DNA from: an uncultured Rhodospirillales bacterium
GTDB lineage: Bacteria; Pseudomonadota; Alphaproteobacteria; Azospirillales; Azospirillaceae
DNA length: 37,083 bases
Assembly (NCBI GenBank): GCA_903856295.1
Contig: CAIOBP010000194.1
Coordinates: 1-37,083 of the forward strand
Reading direction: 5' to 3'
Position numbers and translations under genes: made by a program. Positions 8,763 to 16,685 of the stretch are shown in pieces (the first letter of the stretch is position 1; every line of letters begins with the position of its first letter). The notes under the pieces were generated by a model that had not been told where the DNA came from, made no database searches, and saw only the letters and a list, made by a program, of their open reading frames with translations.

Positions 8763-9359
8763 ATGAATCGCGGCATATTGACCCTGGCAATCACGGGCAT
8801 GGTCCTGGCCCTGACCATCCCGGCCGCCGGCGCCGGCCCCCTGAACGGCACGGTCCAACTGGCCCAGGCCCAGGACGACAAGGGCGATAAGGCCGACACC
8901 CCCCGCCCGCGGCGGCAGCGGATGTGCGACACCGCCGAGGAGCGCCACAAGGAGACCCTGGCCACCGCCGAGGCCAAGCTCAAGCTCACCGAAGCCCAGA
9001 AGCCGGCCTGGACCAAGTTCGCCGAGGCCGCCAACGCCGCGCATCAGAGCATGTTCCAGGCCATGTGCGGCGACGCCAAGGCCACCCCGGCCCGCACCCT
9101 GCCCGAGCGGCTGGCCCGCGAGGAGGCGATGGCCCAGGCCAGACTCAGCCATCTCCAGGCCGTCGGCCCGAGCCTGCTCGAGCTGTACAAGGCGCTGACC
9201 CCGGAACAGCAGAAAACCGCCGACCACCTGCCGCTCGCCGGCCACGGCCACGACCGCCGCCACCACAACGGCCCGCACATGGGTCCCGGTAACGGCCCCG
9301 GCAACGGCCATGGTCCCGACCACGCCCACGGCAACGGTCCGAACCAGCAGGGCCAGTGA
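8763..9359 (+). CDS. Spy/CpxP-like periplasmic protein, His-rich tail
   Basis: A 198-residue secreted protein. The start ATG 8763 is chosen over 8685 because it gives a clean signal peptide (MNRGILTLAITGMVLALTIPAAGA) and GGAG lies upstream. The mature part is helical and carries two LTxxQ motifs (LTEAQ and LTPEQ) of the Spy/CpxP periplasmic chaperone group, in the order expected for that fold. The last ~35 residues are rich in His, Gly, Asn and Pro (GHGHDRRHHNGPHMGPGNG), suggesting metal binding, as in CnrX/CzcE-like or Spy relatives. Two Cys (MCDTAEE and MCGDAK) could form a disulfide. The exact substrate, chaperone client or metal, cannot be told. Confidence 0.85.
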   Translation: MNRGILTLAITGMVLALTIPAAGAGPLNGTVQLAQAQDDKGDKADTPRPRRQRMCDTAEERHKETLATAEAKLKLTEAQKPAWTKFAEAANAAHQSMFQAMCGDAKATPARTLPERLAREEAMAQARLSHLQAVGPSLLELYKALTPEQQKTADHLPLAGHGHDRRHHNGPHMGPGNGPGNGHGPDHAHGNGPNQQGQ

Positions 9360-9381
9360 AAGCGGAAAACATCCGGGCTCG

Positions 9382-9418
9382 CCATGGCGGCGGGAAATTG
9401 CTAGAATCGCCGCCATGG
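9382..9418 (+). promoter_or_regulatory. Perfect 11-bp inverted repeat covering the start codon, with extended -10
   Basis: CCATGGCGGCG (9382-9392) and CGCCGCCATGG (9408-9418) are exact inverted copies around a 15-base loop. The right arm includes the ATG (9415) of the cobalamin adenosyltransferase gene. The loop ends with TGCTAGAAT, an extended -10-like element whose TAGAAT (9402-9407) lies seven bases before the A of ATG, and no Shine-Dalgarno sequence is present. This fits either a leaderless transcript or, on read-through mRNA, a hairpin hiding the start codon. Confidence 0.55.
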
Positions 9419-9990
9419 TCAAGCTCACACGCATCTACACCCGGGGCGGCGACGGCGGTCAGACCTCGCTCGGCGATGGCCGGCGGGTAGCCAAGCACGA
9501 TCAGCGGGTCGCCGCCTATGGCGCGGTCGATGAAACCAACGCCGTGATCGGCCTGGCCCGCCTGCACACCGCCGCCGCACCCGAGATCGACGCCATGCTC
9601 GGGCGCATCCAGAACGATTTGTTCGATCTCGGCGCCGACCTGTGCACCCCCGCGGAAGACCAGCCGAAACACCCGCCGCTACGGATCGTCCCGGCCCAGG
9701 TCGAGCGGCTCGAACGCGAGATCGACGCCCTCAACGCCGGCCTGCCCGCCCTGAATTCCTTCATCCTGCCCGGCGGCACTCCGACCGGGGCGTGGCTGCA
9801 TCTCGCGCGCACCGTCTCGCGCCGGGCCGAGCGGGAAATCACCCTGCTCGCCGAACGCGAGCCGGTGGCGGCTCCGGCATTGCACTACATCAACCGTCTC
9901 TCGGACCATCTCTTCGTGCTCGGCCGGATCGTCAACGACCAGGGCCGCGCCGATGTGCTGTGGGTTCCCGGCGGCAACCGCCAAGCTTGA
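9415..9990 (+). CDS. Cob(I)alamin adenosyltransferase, PduO type
   Basis: Transfers the adenosyl group of ATP to cob(I)alamin, making adenosylcobalamin in the cytoplasm. The 191-residue length and motifs are typical: TRGGDGGQTSLGDG (ATP-binding loop, residues 8-21), the RVAAYGAVDETNA segment (about 33-45) and the C-terminal INRLSDHLFVLGR motif, whose Arg-x-Ser-Asp is part of the active site. The start at 9415 is the family-typical MxxLTRIYTRGGD. In-frame upstream starts would overlap the Spy-like gene and lack family similarity. MoeB follows after five bases, so the two are cotranslated from one mRNA. See the separate entry for the inverted repeat over the start. Confidence 0.95.
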   Translation: MVKLTRIYTRGGDGGQTSLGDGRRVAKHDQRVAAYGAVDETNAVIGLARLHTAAAPEIDAMLGRIQNDLFDLGADLCTPAEDQPKHPPLRIVPAQVERLEREIDALNAGLPALNSFILPGGTPTGAWLHLARTVSRRAEREITLLAEREPVAAPALHYINRLSDHLFVLGRIVNDQGRADVLWVPGGNRQA

Positions 9991-9995
9991 GCGTC

Positions 9996-10778
9996 ATGGA
10001 TTTCACCGATAGCCAGCTCGAACGCTACGCCCGCCACATCATGCTGCCCGAGGTCGGCGGCACCGGTCAGGAGCGCCTGCTGCGCGCGCGGGTGCTGGTG
10101 GTCGGCGCGGGCGGACTCGGCTCGCCGCTGCTGCTCTATCTGGCCGCCGCCGGGGTCGGCACCTTGGGCGTGGTCGATCCCGATGTCGTCGACCTGTCCA
10201 ACCTGCAACGGCAGGTGATTCACGATGGCGGCTCCCTCGGCCGTCCCAAGGTCGACAGCGCCGCCGAGCGCATCCGGGCGATCAATCCCGAGATCGTGGT
10301 CGAGCGCCATCACACCAAGCTGACCGCCGCCAACGCCGCCGAACTGATCGCCGGCTACGACGTGATCGCCGACGGCACCGACAACTTCACCGCCCGCTTC
10401 CTGATCAACGACACCTGCTTTTTCACCGGAAAAACCCTGGTTTCGGCGGCGATCTTGCGCTTCGAAGGCCAGATTTCGACCTTCAAGCCCCATCTCGGCC
10501 CGGCCCACCCCTGCTATCGCTGCCTGTTTCCCGAGCCGCCGCCGCCCGGACTGGTGCCGAGCTGCGCCGAGGGCGGGGTGTTCGGCGCGCTGGCCGGCGC
10601 CATCGGCTCGTTCCAGGCCATCGAGGTGCTGAAGGAACTGCTGGGCATCGGCGACAGCCTGTCGGGCCACTTGCTGCTGATCGACGGCCTGACCAGCACC
10701 TTCCGCAAAATCAAGGTCCCCCGCGATCCCGACTGCCGCCTGTGCGGCCCGGCACCGGAAGTCCTACTGTCGCAATAG
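9996..10778 (+). CDS. moeB: MoeB/ThiF/HesA-family adenylyltransferase
   Basis: Adenylates the C-terminal glycine of a ubiquitin-like sulfur carrier (MoaD or ThiS) for molybdopterin or thiamine synthesis. The 260-residue protein has the Rossmann ATP loop VVGAGGLGSPLLLYL (residues 32-46), DPDVVDLSNLQRQVIH (62-77), DGTDNF (about 129-134), two zinc CxxC pairs (CYRC; CRLC) and a PSCAEGGVFG segment with the conserved Cys. Starts at ATG 9996 (MDFTDSQLERYARHIMLPE), the normal family start. The zinc-binding, rhodanese-free form is the bacterial MoeB type; whether its partner is MoaD, ThiS or another carrier cannot be told from the window. A hairpin follows its stop. Confidence 0.92.
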   Translation: MDFTDSQLERYARHIMLPEVGGTGQERLLRARVLVVGAGGLGSPLLLYLAAAGVGTLGVVDPDVVDLSNLQRQVIHDGGSLGRPKVDSAAERIRAINPEIVVERHHTKLTAANAAELIAGYDVIADGTDNFTARFLINDTCFFTGKTLVSAAILRFEGQISTFKPHLGPAHPCYRCLFPEPPPPGLVPSCAEGGVFGALAGAIGSFQAIEVLKELLGIGDSLSGHLLLIDGLTSTFRKIKVPRDPDCRLCGPAPEVLLSQ

Positions 10779-10779
10779 G

Positions 10780-10800
10780 GGAATCGCGACCTCCGATTCC
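10780..10800 (+). terminator. Hairpin after moeB
   Basis: GGAATCG and CGATTCC form a perfect 7-bp stem with a 7-base loop, starting one base after the moeB stop. There is no T-run after it, so it is a possible attenuating or Rho-assisted 3' structure rather than a classical terminator. Confidence 0.45.
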
Positions 10801-10894
10801 TGTGACAATTCGCAACAGCCTGATTTCCCGAACCCGCCGAATATGGTAGCGGTTGTGACGGTGGCTGGGGCGGGCGAACCAAAGGGGAGTGGTC

Positions 10895-13408
10895 ATGGCG
10901 GAGGTCGGTTTCTTCGAGCGCTACAAGGTCGGGGCCCGGATCAATTCCGGTTTCGCGATCGTCCTGGTGCTGCTGGTCGCCGTCGCCGTGGTCGCGGTGA
11001 TCAACCTGCGCAGCGGCGCCAGCGGCCTGAAGGATTACGCCCGAGTCTCGAGCAACACGGTCAAGGTGGTCGGCATCACCGCCGAGGTCGCCGAAATGCG
11101 CCGCCGGGTCGTGCTGTTCGCCGAAAGCGGCGATGAAAAGCCGCTCAGCCGGGCGCGGGAGCTGATCGGCGGCATCGGCACCGGGCTGGAGGCTCTGATC
11201 GCCGACACCGTCGCCGCCGACCGCCGCCAGATGCTGACCGAAATGCTCGAGTCGATCCATCTCTACGGCAATACCCTGGAACAAGCGGTGACGCTGCGCG
11301 CCCAGCGCGAAACCATGTTCACCGAGACCATGGCCGCCGTTGCCGGCACGCTGAGCGCCAGCATCGCCGAGGTGACCAAACAAGCGATGGCCGAGGGCGA
11401 TTACCCGCTGGCCGCCCGGGCCGGCATCGCCGAAAACGCCTTCACCATGGCCCGCTACTGGGCCGCCCGCTATACCGCCAAGGACGAGCAGCGCTTCGCC
11501 GACTCCGCGGCCGATCAGATCGCGCTGTTCCGCAAGAACATTGCCGATCTGCTGCCCCAGGTGACCAAGCCCCGGCTGATCGACAAGCTCGAGACCGCCG
11601 CCACCGCCGCCGCCGAATACCAGCAGCGCTTCGGCGAGTCCCAGACCCTCAACCGCAGCTTCGACGATCTGGTCTACAAGACCCTGGCCGGCATCGGCGT
11701 CGACTTCGCCGACAAGGCCGCCAAGCTGCGGGACGCCCAGCTCAAACGCAACACCGACCTGATGGCCGCCACCGACCAGGGCATGAGCACCGCCGTCACG
11801 GTGACCATCGGGCTGTCGCTGGCGGCGCTGCTGCTCGGTCTGCTGTGTGCGCGCCTGATTTCCTCCAGCATCATCCGCCCGGTCGAAGGCGTGCGCAAGG
11901 TGATGGTCGACCTCGCCGAGGGCCATCTCGAGGTTGTCGTGCCCTACACCGGCGGTCAGGACGAACTGGCCGAGATGGCGCGGGCGGTTCAGACCTTCAA
12001 GGAGATGTCGACCGGCGCGGTGCGCGCCGGCTGCGCCCTGGATCAGGTCACCGCCAACGTCATGATGGCCAACACCGAGGGGCTGATCACCTACGTCAAC
12101 CCGGCGCTGATCCGGATGTTCCGCACCGCCGAGAGCGATCTGCGCCAGGTGATGCCCAGTTTCGACGCCGGGACGCTGGTCGGACGGAATTACGACGAGT
12201 TCCATCGCCGGCCCGAGCATCAGCGCCAGCTGCTGGGCAGCCTGACCACCACCCATCGGGGGCAGGCCGCGGCCGGACGCCGGACCTTCCAGATCATCGC
12301 CAATCCGGTGGTCAGCCGACTCGGGGTGCGGCTGGGCACCGTGATCGAATGGCGCGATCTCACCGACGAACTGCTGATCGAAGAGGAGATCAAGGGCATC
12401 GTCGAGGGCGCCCTGCATGGCGACCTGTCCCGCCGGATCGCCCTCGAGGGCAAGAGCGGCTTCTTCCGCGCGATCAGCGAGGGCATCAACGGCATCGCCG
12501 GCACGGTCTCCGACGTCTCCGAGGAGCTGGCCACCTCCCTCGACGCCCTGGCCGGCGGCGATCTCAGCCAGCGCATCGACAAGACCTACGAAGGCGTGTT
12601 CGGCCGGCTCAGGAACGACTACAACGCCACCGCCGACAAGCTGGCCGAAGTGGTCGGGCGGATCACCGAGGCCACCCAGACCATCAGCTCGGCCGCCGCC
12701 GAAATCTCGACCGGCAGCATCGATCTCGCCGAGCGCACCGAACAGCAGGCGTCGAACCTGGAAGAGACCGCGGCGGCGATGGAACAGCTCGGCGCCTCGA
12801 CCCGGCGCAACGCCGAAAACGCCAGCCAAGCCAACCGCAAGGCCGCCGAGGCCAAGACCGCCGCCGAACATGGCGGCACGCTCGCCGGCTCGGCGGTGGA
12901 TTCGATCAAGCGCATCGAACAGGCCAGCCGCAAAATCACCGAGATCATCGGGGTGATCGACGAAATCGCCTTCCAGACCAACCTGCTGGCCCTGAACGCG
13001 GCGGTGGAAGCGGCGCGGGCCGGCGACGCCGGCAAGGGCTTCGCGGTGGTGGCGCAAGAGGTGCGGGTGCTGGCCCAGCGCTCGGCTCAGGCGAGCAAGG
13101 AAATCAAGACCCTGATCACCGCCAGCGACGCCCAGGTCCGCGATGGTGTCGAGATGGTTCAGAAGGCGGGCGGGGCGCTCGGCGGCATTGTCGACAGCGT
13201 CAACCGGGTGGCGCAGATGATCGTGGAAATGGCCGCCGCCAGCTCCGAGCAGGCCACGGCGATCGGTGAAATCAACTCGGCGGTGGCCATGCTCGACGAA
13301 ACCACCCAGAAAAACGCCGCGCTGGTCGAGGAAACCACCGCCGCCGCCCAGTCGATGGCCGGCCAATCCCGCGATCTCAAGGACCTGATGGCCTTCTTCA
13401 TCACCTGA
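10895..13408 (+). CDS. Methyl-accepting chemotaxis protein with HAMP and PAS
   Basis: An 837-residue chemoreceptor. Order: TM1 (about 19-38, SGFAIVLVLLVAVAVVAVIN), a helical periplasmic sensor (about 40-300), TM2 (about 302-322, IGLSLAALLLGLLCARLIS), HAMP (323-370), a cytoplasmic PAS domain (about 380-490; NTEGLITYVNPALIRMF, LVGRNYDEFH), a second HAMP-like stretch (ALAGGDLSQRIDKTYEG) and the MCP signalling coil to the end. The conserved hairpin tip DEIAFQTNLLALNAAVEAAR lies near residue 690. No C-terminal CheR-tethering pentapeptide is present (it ends MAFFIT). ATG 10895 is used because GGGGAG lies five bases before it; GTG 10889 is also in frame. It presumably signals through CheA/CheW encoded elsewhere; the PAS could sense redox or energy state, but no cofactor residue is identified. 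Ends in repeat copy B. Confidence 0.95.
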   Translation: MAEVGFFERYKVGARINSGFAIVLVLLVAVAVVAVINLRSGASGLKDYARVSSNTVKVVGITAEVAEMRRRVVLFAESGDEKPLSRARELIGGIGTGLEALIADTVAADRRQMLTEMLESIHLYGNTLEQAVTLRAQRETMFTETMAAVAGTLSASIAEVTKQAMAEGDYPLAARAGIAENAFTMARYWAARYTAKDEQRFADSAADQIALFRKNIADLLPQVTKPRLIDKLETAATAAAEYQQRFGESQTLNRSFDDLVYKTLAGIGVDFADKAAKLRDAQLKRNTDLMAATDQGMSTAVTVTIGLSLAALLLGLLCARLISSSIIRPVEGVRKVMVDLAEGHLEVVVPYTGGQDELAEMARAVQTFKEMSTGAVRAGCALDQVTANVMMANTEGLITYVNPALIRMFRTAESDLRQVMPSFDAGTLVGRNYDEFHRRPEHQRQLLGSLTTTHRGQAAAGRRTFQIIANPVVSRLGVRLGTVIEWRDLTDELLIEEEIKGIVEGALHGDLSRRIALEGKSGFFRAISEGINGIAGTVSDVSEELATSLDALAGGDLSQRIDKTYEGVFGRLRNDYNATADKLAEVVGRITEATQTISSAAAEISTGSIDLAERTEQQASNLEETAAAMEQLGASTRRNAENASQANRKAAEAKTAAEHGGTLAGSAVDSIKRIEQASRKITEIIGVIDEIAFQTNLLALNAAVEAARAGDAGKGFAVVAQEVRVLAQRSAQASKEIKTLITASDAQVRDGVEMVQKAGGALGGIVDSVNRVAQMIVEMAAASSEQATAIGEINSAVAMLDETTQKNAALVEETTAAAQSMAGQSRDLKDLMAFFIT

Positions 13409-13417
13409 GACCGTCCC

Positions 13418-13486
13418 GGTTTTCCAAAGGCCCACGGCCTTTGGCAGGGTCAAGGGGTGGCAGGGTCAAGGGGCGGCGCCCCCTTG
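13418..13486 (+). repeat. Dispersed palindromic repeat, copy B
   Basis: Ten bases after the chemoreceptor stop. CCAAAGGCC/GGCCTTTGG stem at 13424-13444, preceded by the family edge GGTTTTCC, then CAAGGGGC/GCCCCCTTG at 13467-13485. Between them GGCAGGGTCAAGGGG occurs twice (13443 and 13459), an internal duplication not seen in other copies. It lies between convergent genes, so may end both transcripts. Confidence 0.75.
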
Positions 13487-13520
13487 CCTTCCCCTTTGCG
13501 CCTTCACCCAGCGCCACCCA

Positions 13521-15824
13521 TCACGGCGAAAAGCGCAGGCGCTCGGACGGAAAGTGCAAAGTTACCGTCGTCCCCGTGTTCGCGCCCTGGCGGCTCTTGA
13601 TCGTCAGCCGGCCGCCATGGAGTTCGACCAAACTGCGGGTGAGGTACAGGCCGATGCCGGTCCCGGTGTGCCGGCGGTTCATCGCGGTGTCGACCTGAAC
13701 GAACGGCTGCGCCAGCCCGGCGATCCGGTCGGCGGGAATGCCACAGCCCGTGTCAACGACCTCCAGCCGCAACCCCGCGCTGTCCCAATGGGCGCCCAGG
13801 GTGATCCGCCCGCCCGCCGGCGTGAATTTGACGGCGTTGGACAGCAGATTGAGCAGCATCTGGCGCACCGCCCGGCGGTCGGCTCGCAAATGCGGGGCAA
13901 TGCTGGCCGAACGGGCGATCACCGTGCCTTTTTCGGCGGCGCGCGGCCCGACCAACCGCACCGCGTCCTCGAAGGCGTCGTTGACCACCAGCCACTCGTC
14001 GCTCAGTTCGAAGTGGCCGGCCTCGATCTTGGCCAGATCCAGCACTTCGTTGATCAGGTCGAGCAGATGGCGGCCGCTGCTGAAGATCGCCTCGGCATAT
14101 TCGCGATAGCGCGCATTGCCCATGACGCCCAGCACCTCACTGGCCATCATCTCGGAAAACCCGATGATGGCGTTGAGCGGGGTGCGCAACTCGTGGCTCA
14201 TGTTGGCCAGGAACTGGGATTTGGACTGGTTGGCCCGCTCGGCGGCTTCCTTGGCCTGAATCAGCGCCTGCTGATCGAGCTTGCGGGCGGTGATGTCCTG
14301 GCAAACGCCGAAGCGGCCGATCTCGACCCCGTCCTCGTCGCATTCGCGCTGGCTCTCGACCCAGAGCACCCGCTCCTCGCCGCTGGAGCGAATGATGCGG
14401 AACTCGCCCTCCTGGACCGAGGTCCGCCGGCCGCGCGCGGTGAGCAAACGGCGCACCTGCTCGCGGTCTTCGGGATGGATGCAGGCGAAGATCGTGGCCG
14501 GAGACAGGCGGAACGCCTCGGGCTCGACCCCGAACAACCGGAACATCTCGTCGGACCAGAAGACCAGACGGGTCCGGTGATCGTAGCGCCAGCCGCCGAG
14601 TTGGGCGATGCGCTGGGCCGCCGACAGTTCGGCCTCGCGTTCGCGCAACTTCTGCTCGCGCCCGTGACGCTCGGTGATGTCTTCGTAAATCGTGAGGCCG
14701 GCGCCCTCGGCGGCGTCAAGCTCGCGCACCTCGATGCGCCGGCCGCCCGAAATATCCATCTCGAAGCGGTTCGGACGGCGCTGGTGGCGATCCTGCCGCT
14801 CGGCGATCCAGCCTTCGATCTCCCGCGCGCGCTGAAGACCGGGGGCCTGGCCATGGGAAGCATACAGCCCGCGTTCGGCACAGGCGCGCACCAGGTCGGC
14901 GAACGGCCGGCCGGGGACGATCAGATCCGCGATGCCGGGAAACATCGTGCGCATGCGCGCATTGGCCAGCACGATGCGGTCCCGGGCATCGCACAGCAAA
15001 AACCCCTCCTGAAGCGCCCCGAGCGCATCGTGAAGCCGGGCGCTGGTCTGCTCGAGGCTGGGGCGGTTCATCTCATGATCGCCATCATGGAACAGCACGG
15101 CGACGAAGCCCTCGGGCTCAGGCGCCTGCCGTTCCCGCACCAGCAACAGCAGGGGAAAGCTCGTGCCATCCTTGCGCCGGCCGAACAGCTTGCGCCGCCG
15201 CTCGCCCGCCGCCGGCCACGCGCGGTCGCGGGCCTCGGCCATGTAGCGGTCATGCTGGGCAGCGTGGGCCTCCGGCATCAGCACCGTGACGTTGGCCCCC
15301 ATCACCTCTTCCGCCCGATAGCCGAAGATGCGCCCGGCTCCGGCGTCGAAGCTGTCGATCAGCCCCCGGCGATCGCTGCCGACCACGCCGTCGGCGGCGG
15401 TCGCCAGCACCGCGAAGCCGGGGGCGACACCGATGAACCCCGAAACGGCGGTGATCGGCGCACGCTCGTCGACCACCGTGACCGTGCTGACCGTGAAGCG
15501 ACCGCCGCTCATGCCCGACATCACCGAAGCGCTGGCCACCACCGAGCGGCCCGGCTCGCCCGGGTAGGGAAAGCGCAACTCGGCCCGGTCGCCCAGCGCG
15601 CCCCGGAGCAGGTCGGCATAGCCCGAAGAAAACAGGCCGTCGCCGCCCTCAAGCAGAACCGCCACCGGCCGCCCGGTCAACTCGGCCTCGGAGCGACCGT
15701 GAAGACGGCTGAACGCGCCGTTGACCCGCAGCATCGAGCCCTCGGCGTCAACAACGCACAACCCCGGCTCGGCGTTCACGGCCACAGGCAAGCATCCCGC
15801 AGGAGAAAATAATTCATCAGGCAC
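13521..15824 (-). CDS. Multi-PAS sensor histidine kinase
   Basis: A 767-residue soluble hybrid-free kinase. PAS domains run from the N-terminus: PAS1 (about 10-120, [20 protein letters not shown]), PAS2 of FixL-like form (about 125-250, [23 protein letters not shown]), a PAS_7-like domain (about 265-380, [20 protein letters not shown]) and a PAS_3-like domain (about 400-520, [20 protein letters not shown]). The HisKA phosphoacceptor is in [21 protein letters not shown] (His near 544), followed by HATPase motifs [18 protein letters not shown] and [13 protein letters not shown]. No receiver domain, no membrane segment. GTG 15824 is chosen because GGAAGG lies before it; the open frame upstream has no domain. 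The cognate regulator is not adjacent, so this is an orphan kinase. Convergent with the chemoreceptor gene, which may be functionally unrelated. Confidence 0.92.
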   Translation of the reverse strand: MPDELFSPAGCLPVAVNAEPGLCVVDAEGSMLRVNGAFSRLHGRSEAELTGRPVAVLLEGGDGLFSSGYADLLRGALGDRAELRFPYPGEPGRSVVASASVMSGMSGGRFTVSTVTVVDERAPITAVSGFIGVAPGFAVLATAADGVVGSDRRGLIDSFDAGAGRIFGYRAEEVMGANVTVLMPEAHAAQHDRYMAEARDRAWPAAGERRRKLFGRRKDGTSFPLLLLVRERQAPEPEGFVAVLFHDGDHEMNRPSLEQTSARLHDALGALQEGFLLCDARDRIVLANARMRTMFPGIADLIVPGRPFADLVRACAERGLYASHGQAPGLQRAREIEGWIAERQDRHQRRPNRFEMDISGGRRIEVRELDAAEGAGLTIYEDITERHGREQKLREREAELSAAQRIAQLGGWRYDHRTRLVFWSDEMFRLFGVEPEAFRLSPATIFACIHPEDREQVRRLLTARGRRTSVQEGEFRIIRSSGEERVLWVESQRECDEDGVEIGRFGVCQDITARKLDQQALIQAKEAAERANQSKSQFLANMSHELRTPLNAIIGFSEMMASEVLGVMGNARYREYAEAIFSSGRHLLDLINEVLDLAKIEAGHFELSDEWLVVNDAFEDAVRLVGPRAAEKGTVIARSASIAPHLRADRRAVRQMLLNLLSNAVKFTPAGGRITLGAHWDSAGLRLEVVDTGCGIPADRIAGLAQPFVQVDTAMNRRHTGTGIGLYLTRSLVELHGGRLTIKSRQGANTGTTVTLHFPSERLRFSP

Positions 15825-15961
15825 GGAACACCTTCCGGTCCATCCAGCCGTAATGATCTTAGAAGCGGGTACTGTAGGAACGGTTAACGGCCTCGGCTTA
15901 TTGCCGCTTGCCTGAAATATTTTCGCCCCCCGGGGCAAAACCCGGGAAGAGCAAGAGCAAG

Positions 15962-16012
15962 CCCAGGGCGTTGCCCTGGACCCACCAAAGGCCGCGGGCC
16001 TTTGGAAACCGG
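15962..16012 (-). repeat. Dispersed palindromic repeat, copy C
   Basis: Short form of the family just 3' of the Rid gene (minus). CCAGGGC/GCCCTGG with loop GTT at 15963-15979 and CCAAAGGCC/GGCCTTTGG at 15985-16005, ending GGAAACCGG towards the Rid stop. A separate CCCGGGG/CCCGGG structure lies at about 15926-15946. Confidence 0.75.
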
Positions 16013-16027
16013 AACCAGAGCGGGGCG

Positions 16028-16411
16028 CTAACGCCGCTTGCGCACGGTGACCTCGATTTCGATCTTGATCCGCGGATCGACCATCTGCACGCCGATCGTG
16101 GTGTTGGCCGGACGGCTGATGCCGAGGAAGCGGCCGAAGACCGGCGCCACCCGCTCGAAATCGGCGACATCGGCCAAATAGGCATGGACCCTGACCGTCT
16201 CGTCGAGGCTGGCGCCGGCCTGGGCCAATGCCGCCCGGATATTGAGAAACGCCTGCTCGGTCTGCGCCACCACATCCTCGGAGATGCTGCCGGCGGCATA
16301 ATCGAAGCCGGTGGTGCCGGACACGAACACCCAGCGGCCATCGACCACCGCCCGTGAATAGCCCATGACCTTTTCGAAGTCGGAACCGGAAGAAATCAGT
16401 TTGCGCGCCAT
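16028..16411 (-). CDS. Rid (YjgF/YER057c) family protein lacking the catalytic Arg
   Basis: A 127-residue protein of the Rid superfamily, trimeric enzymes that clear reactive enamine/imine intermediates. Family features: SRAVVDGRWVFVSGTTGFD, QTEQAFLNIRAALAQAGASLDETVRVHAYLADVADF and KIEIEVTV at the end. RidA proper has an Arg in PARS (Arg105 in E. coli) that binds the substrate carboxylate; here the aligned segment reads PANTTIGV, so the Arg is Asn. This places it among Rid subgroups for which imine deaminase activity is not expected. It is therefore not named ridA. Start ATG 16411 follows GAGAGG. It precedes the orphan kinase on the same strand but is separated by repeat C. Confidence 0.88.
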   Translation of the reverse strand: MARKLISSGSDFEKVMGYSRAVVDGRWVFVSGTTGFDYAAGSISEDVVAQTEQAFLNIRAALAQAGASLDETVRVHAYLADVADFERVAPVFGRFLGISRPANTTIGVQMVDPRIKIEIEVTVRKRR

Positions 16412-16523
16412 GATGCAGCCTCTCCTCACGCTGTGGGCAAATCGGAGTGCGAGCTATTGCCGGAGCCGCCGCGCCAAGTCCATCAAATTCGCCGCGGCGG
16501 CGCGACACGCCCTGCCGTCCCAC

Positions 16524-16587
16524 GACTCACGCGAGTCATACCCATTGGTATGCCGCAAGGCCGAAATTGCCGAGCGGAATACCGCTC
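16524..16587. promoter_or_regulatory. Three short inverted repeats, each with a 4-base loop
   Basis: GACTC-ACGC-GAGTC (16524-16537), CATACC-CATT-GGTATG (16537-16552) and GAGCGG-AATA-CCGCTC (16572-16587) are all perfect and nearly contiguous, in the region between sbcC (3' end) and the Rid gene (5' end). ACGG-CTCGT-CCGT (16619-16631) is a fourth small stem. Possible operator cluster for the Rid gene, or a small structured RNA; unknown. Confidence 0.45.
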
Positions 16588-16636
16588 TATCAAAAGGATA
16601 CGCGACTCTGATCGCCAGACGGCTCGTCCGTACACA

Positions 16637-16676
16637 GTGAGTCAAAACCGGGCTTTTTGTGAGTCCGAGGTGAGTC
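16637..16676 (+). promoter_or_regulatory. Helically phased GTGAGTC repeats
   Basis: GTGAGTC occurs at 16637, 16659 and 16670 (spacings 22 and 11 bp, whole helical turns) and once inverted as GACTCAC at 16524. Same-face spacing suggests a protein-binding array upstream of the Rid gene and just 3' of sbcC. The binding protein is unknown. Confidence 0.4.
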
Positions 16677-16685
16677 ACGGCTGGC

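Noticed and set aside
15825-16523. Extension of the histidine kinase to 16523
   Set aside because: It crosses repeat C and the Rid gene in another frame and codes for no domain; GTG 15824 has a ribosome site.
16454-16678. 74-residue minus-strand frame in the sbcC-Rid gap
   Set aside because: No ribosome site or motif, and the palindromes found in this region would not be expected in a coding sequence.
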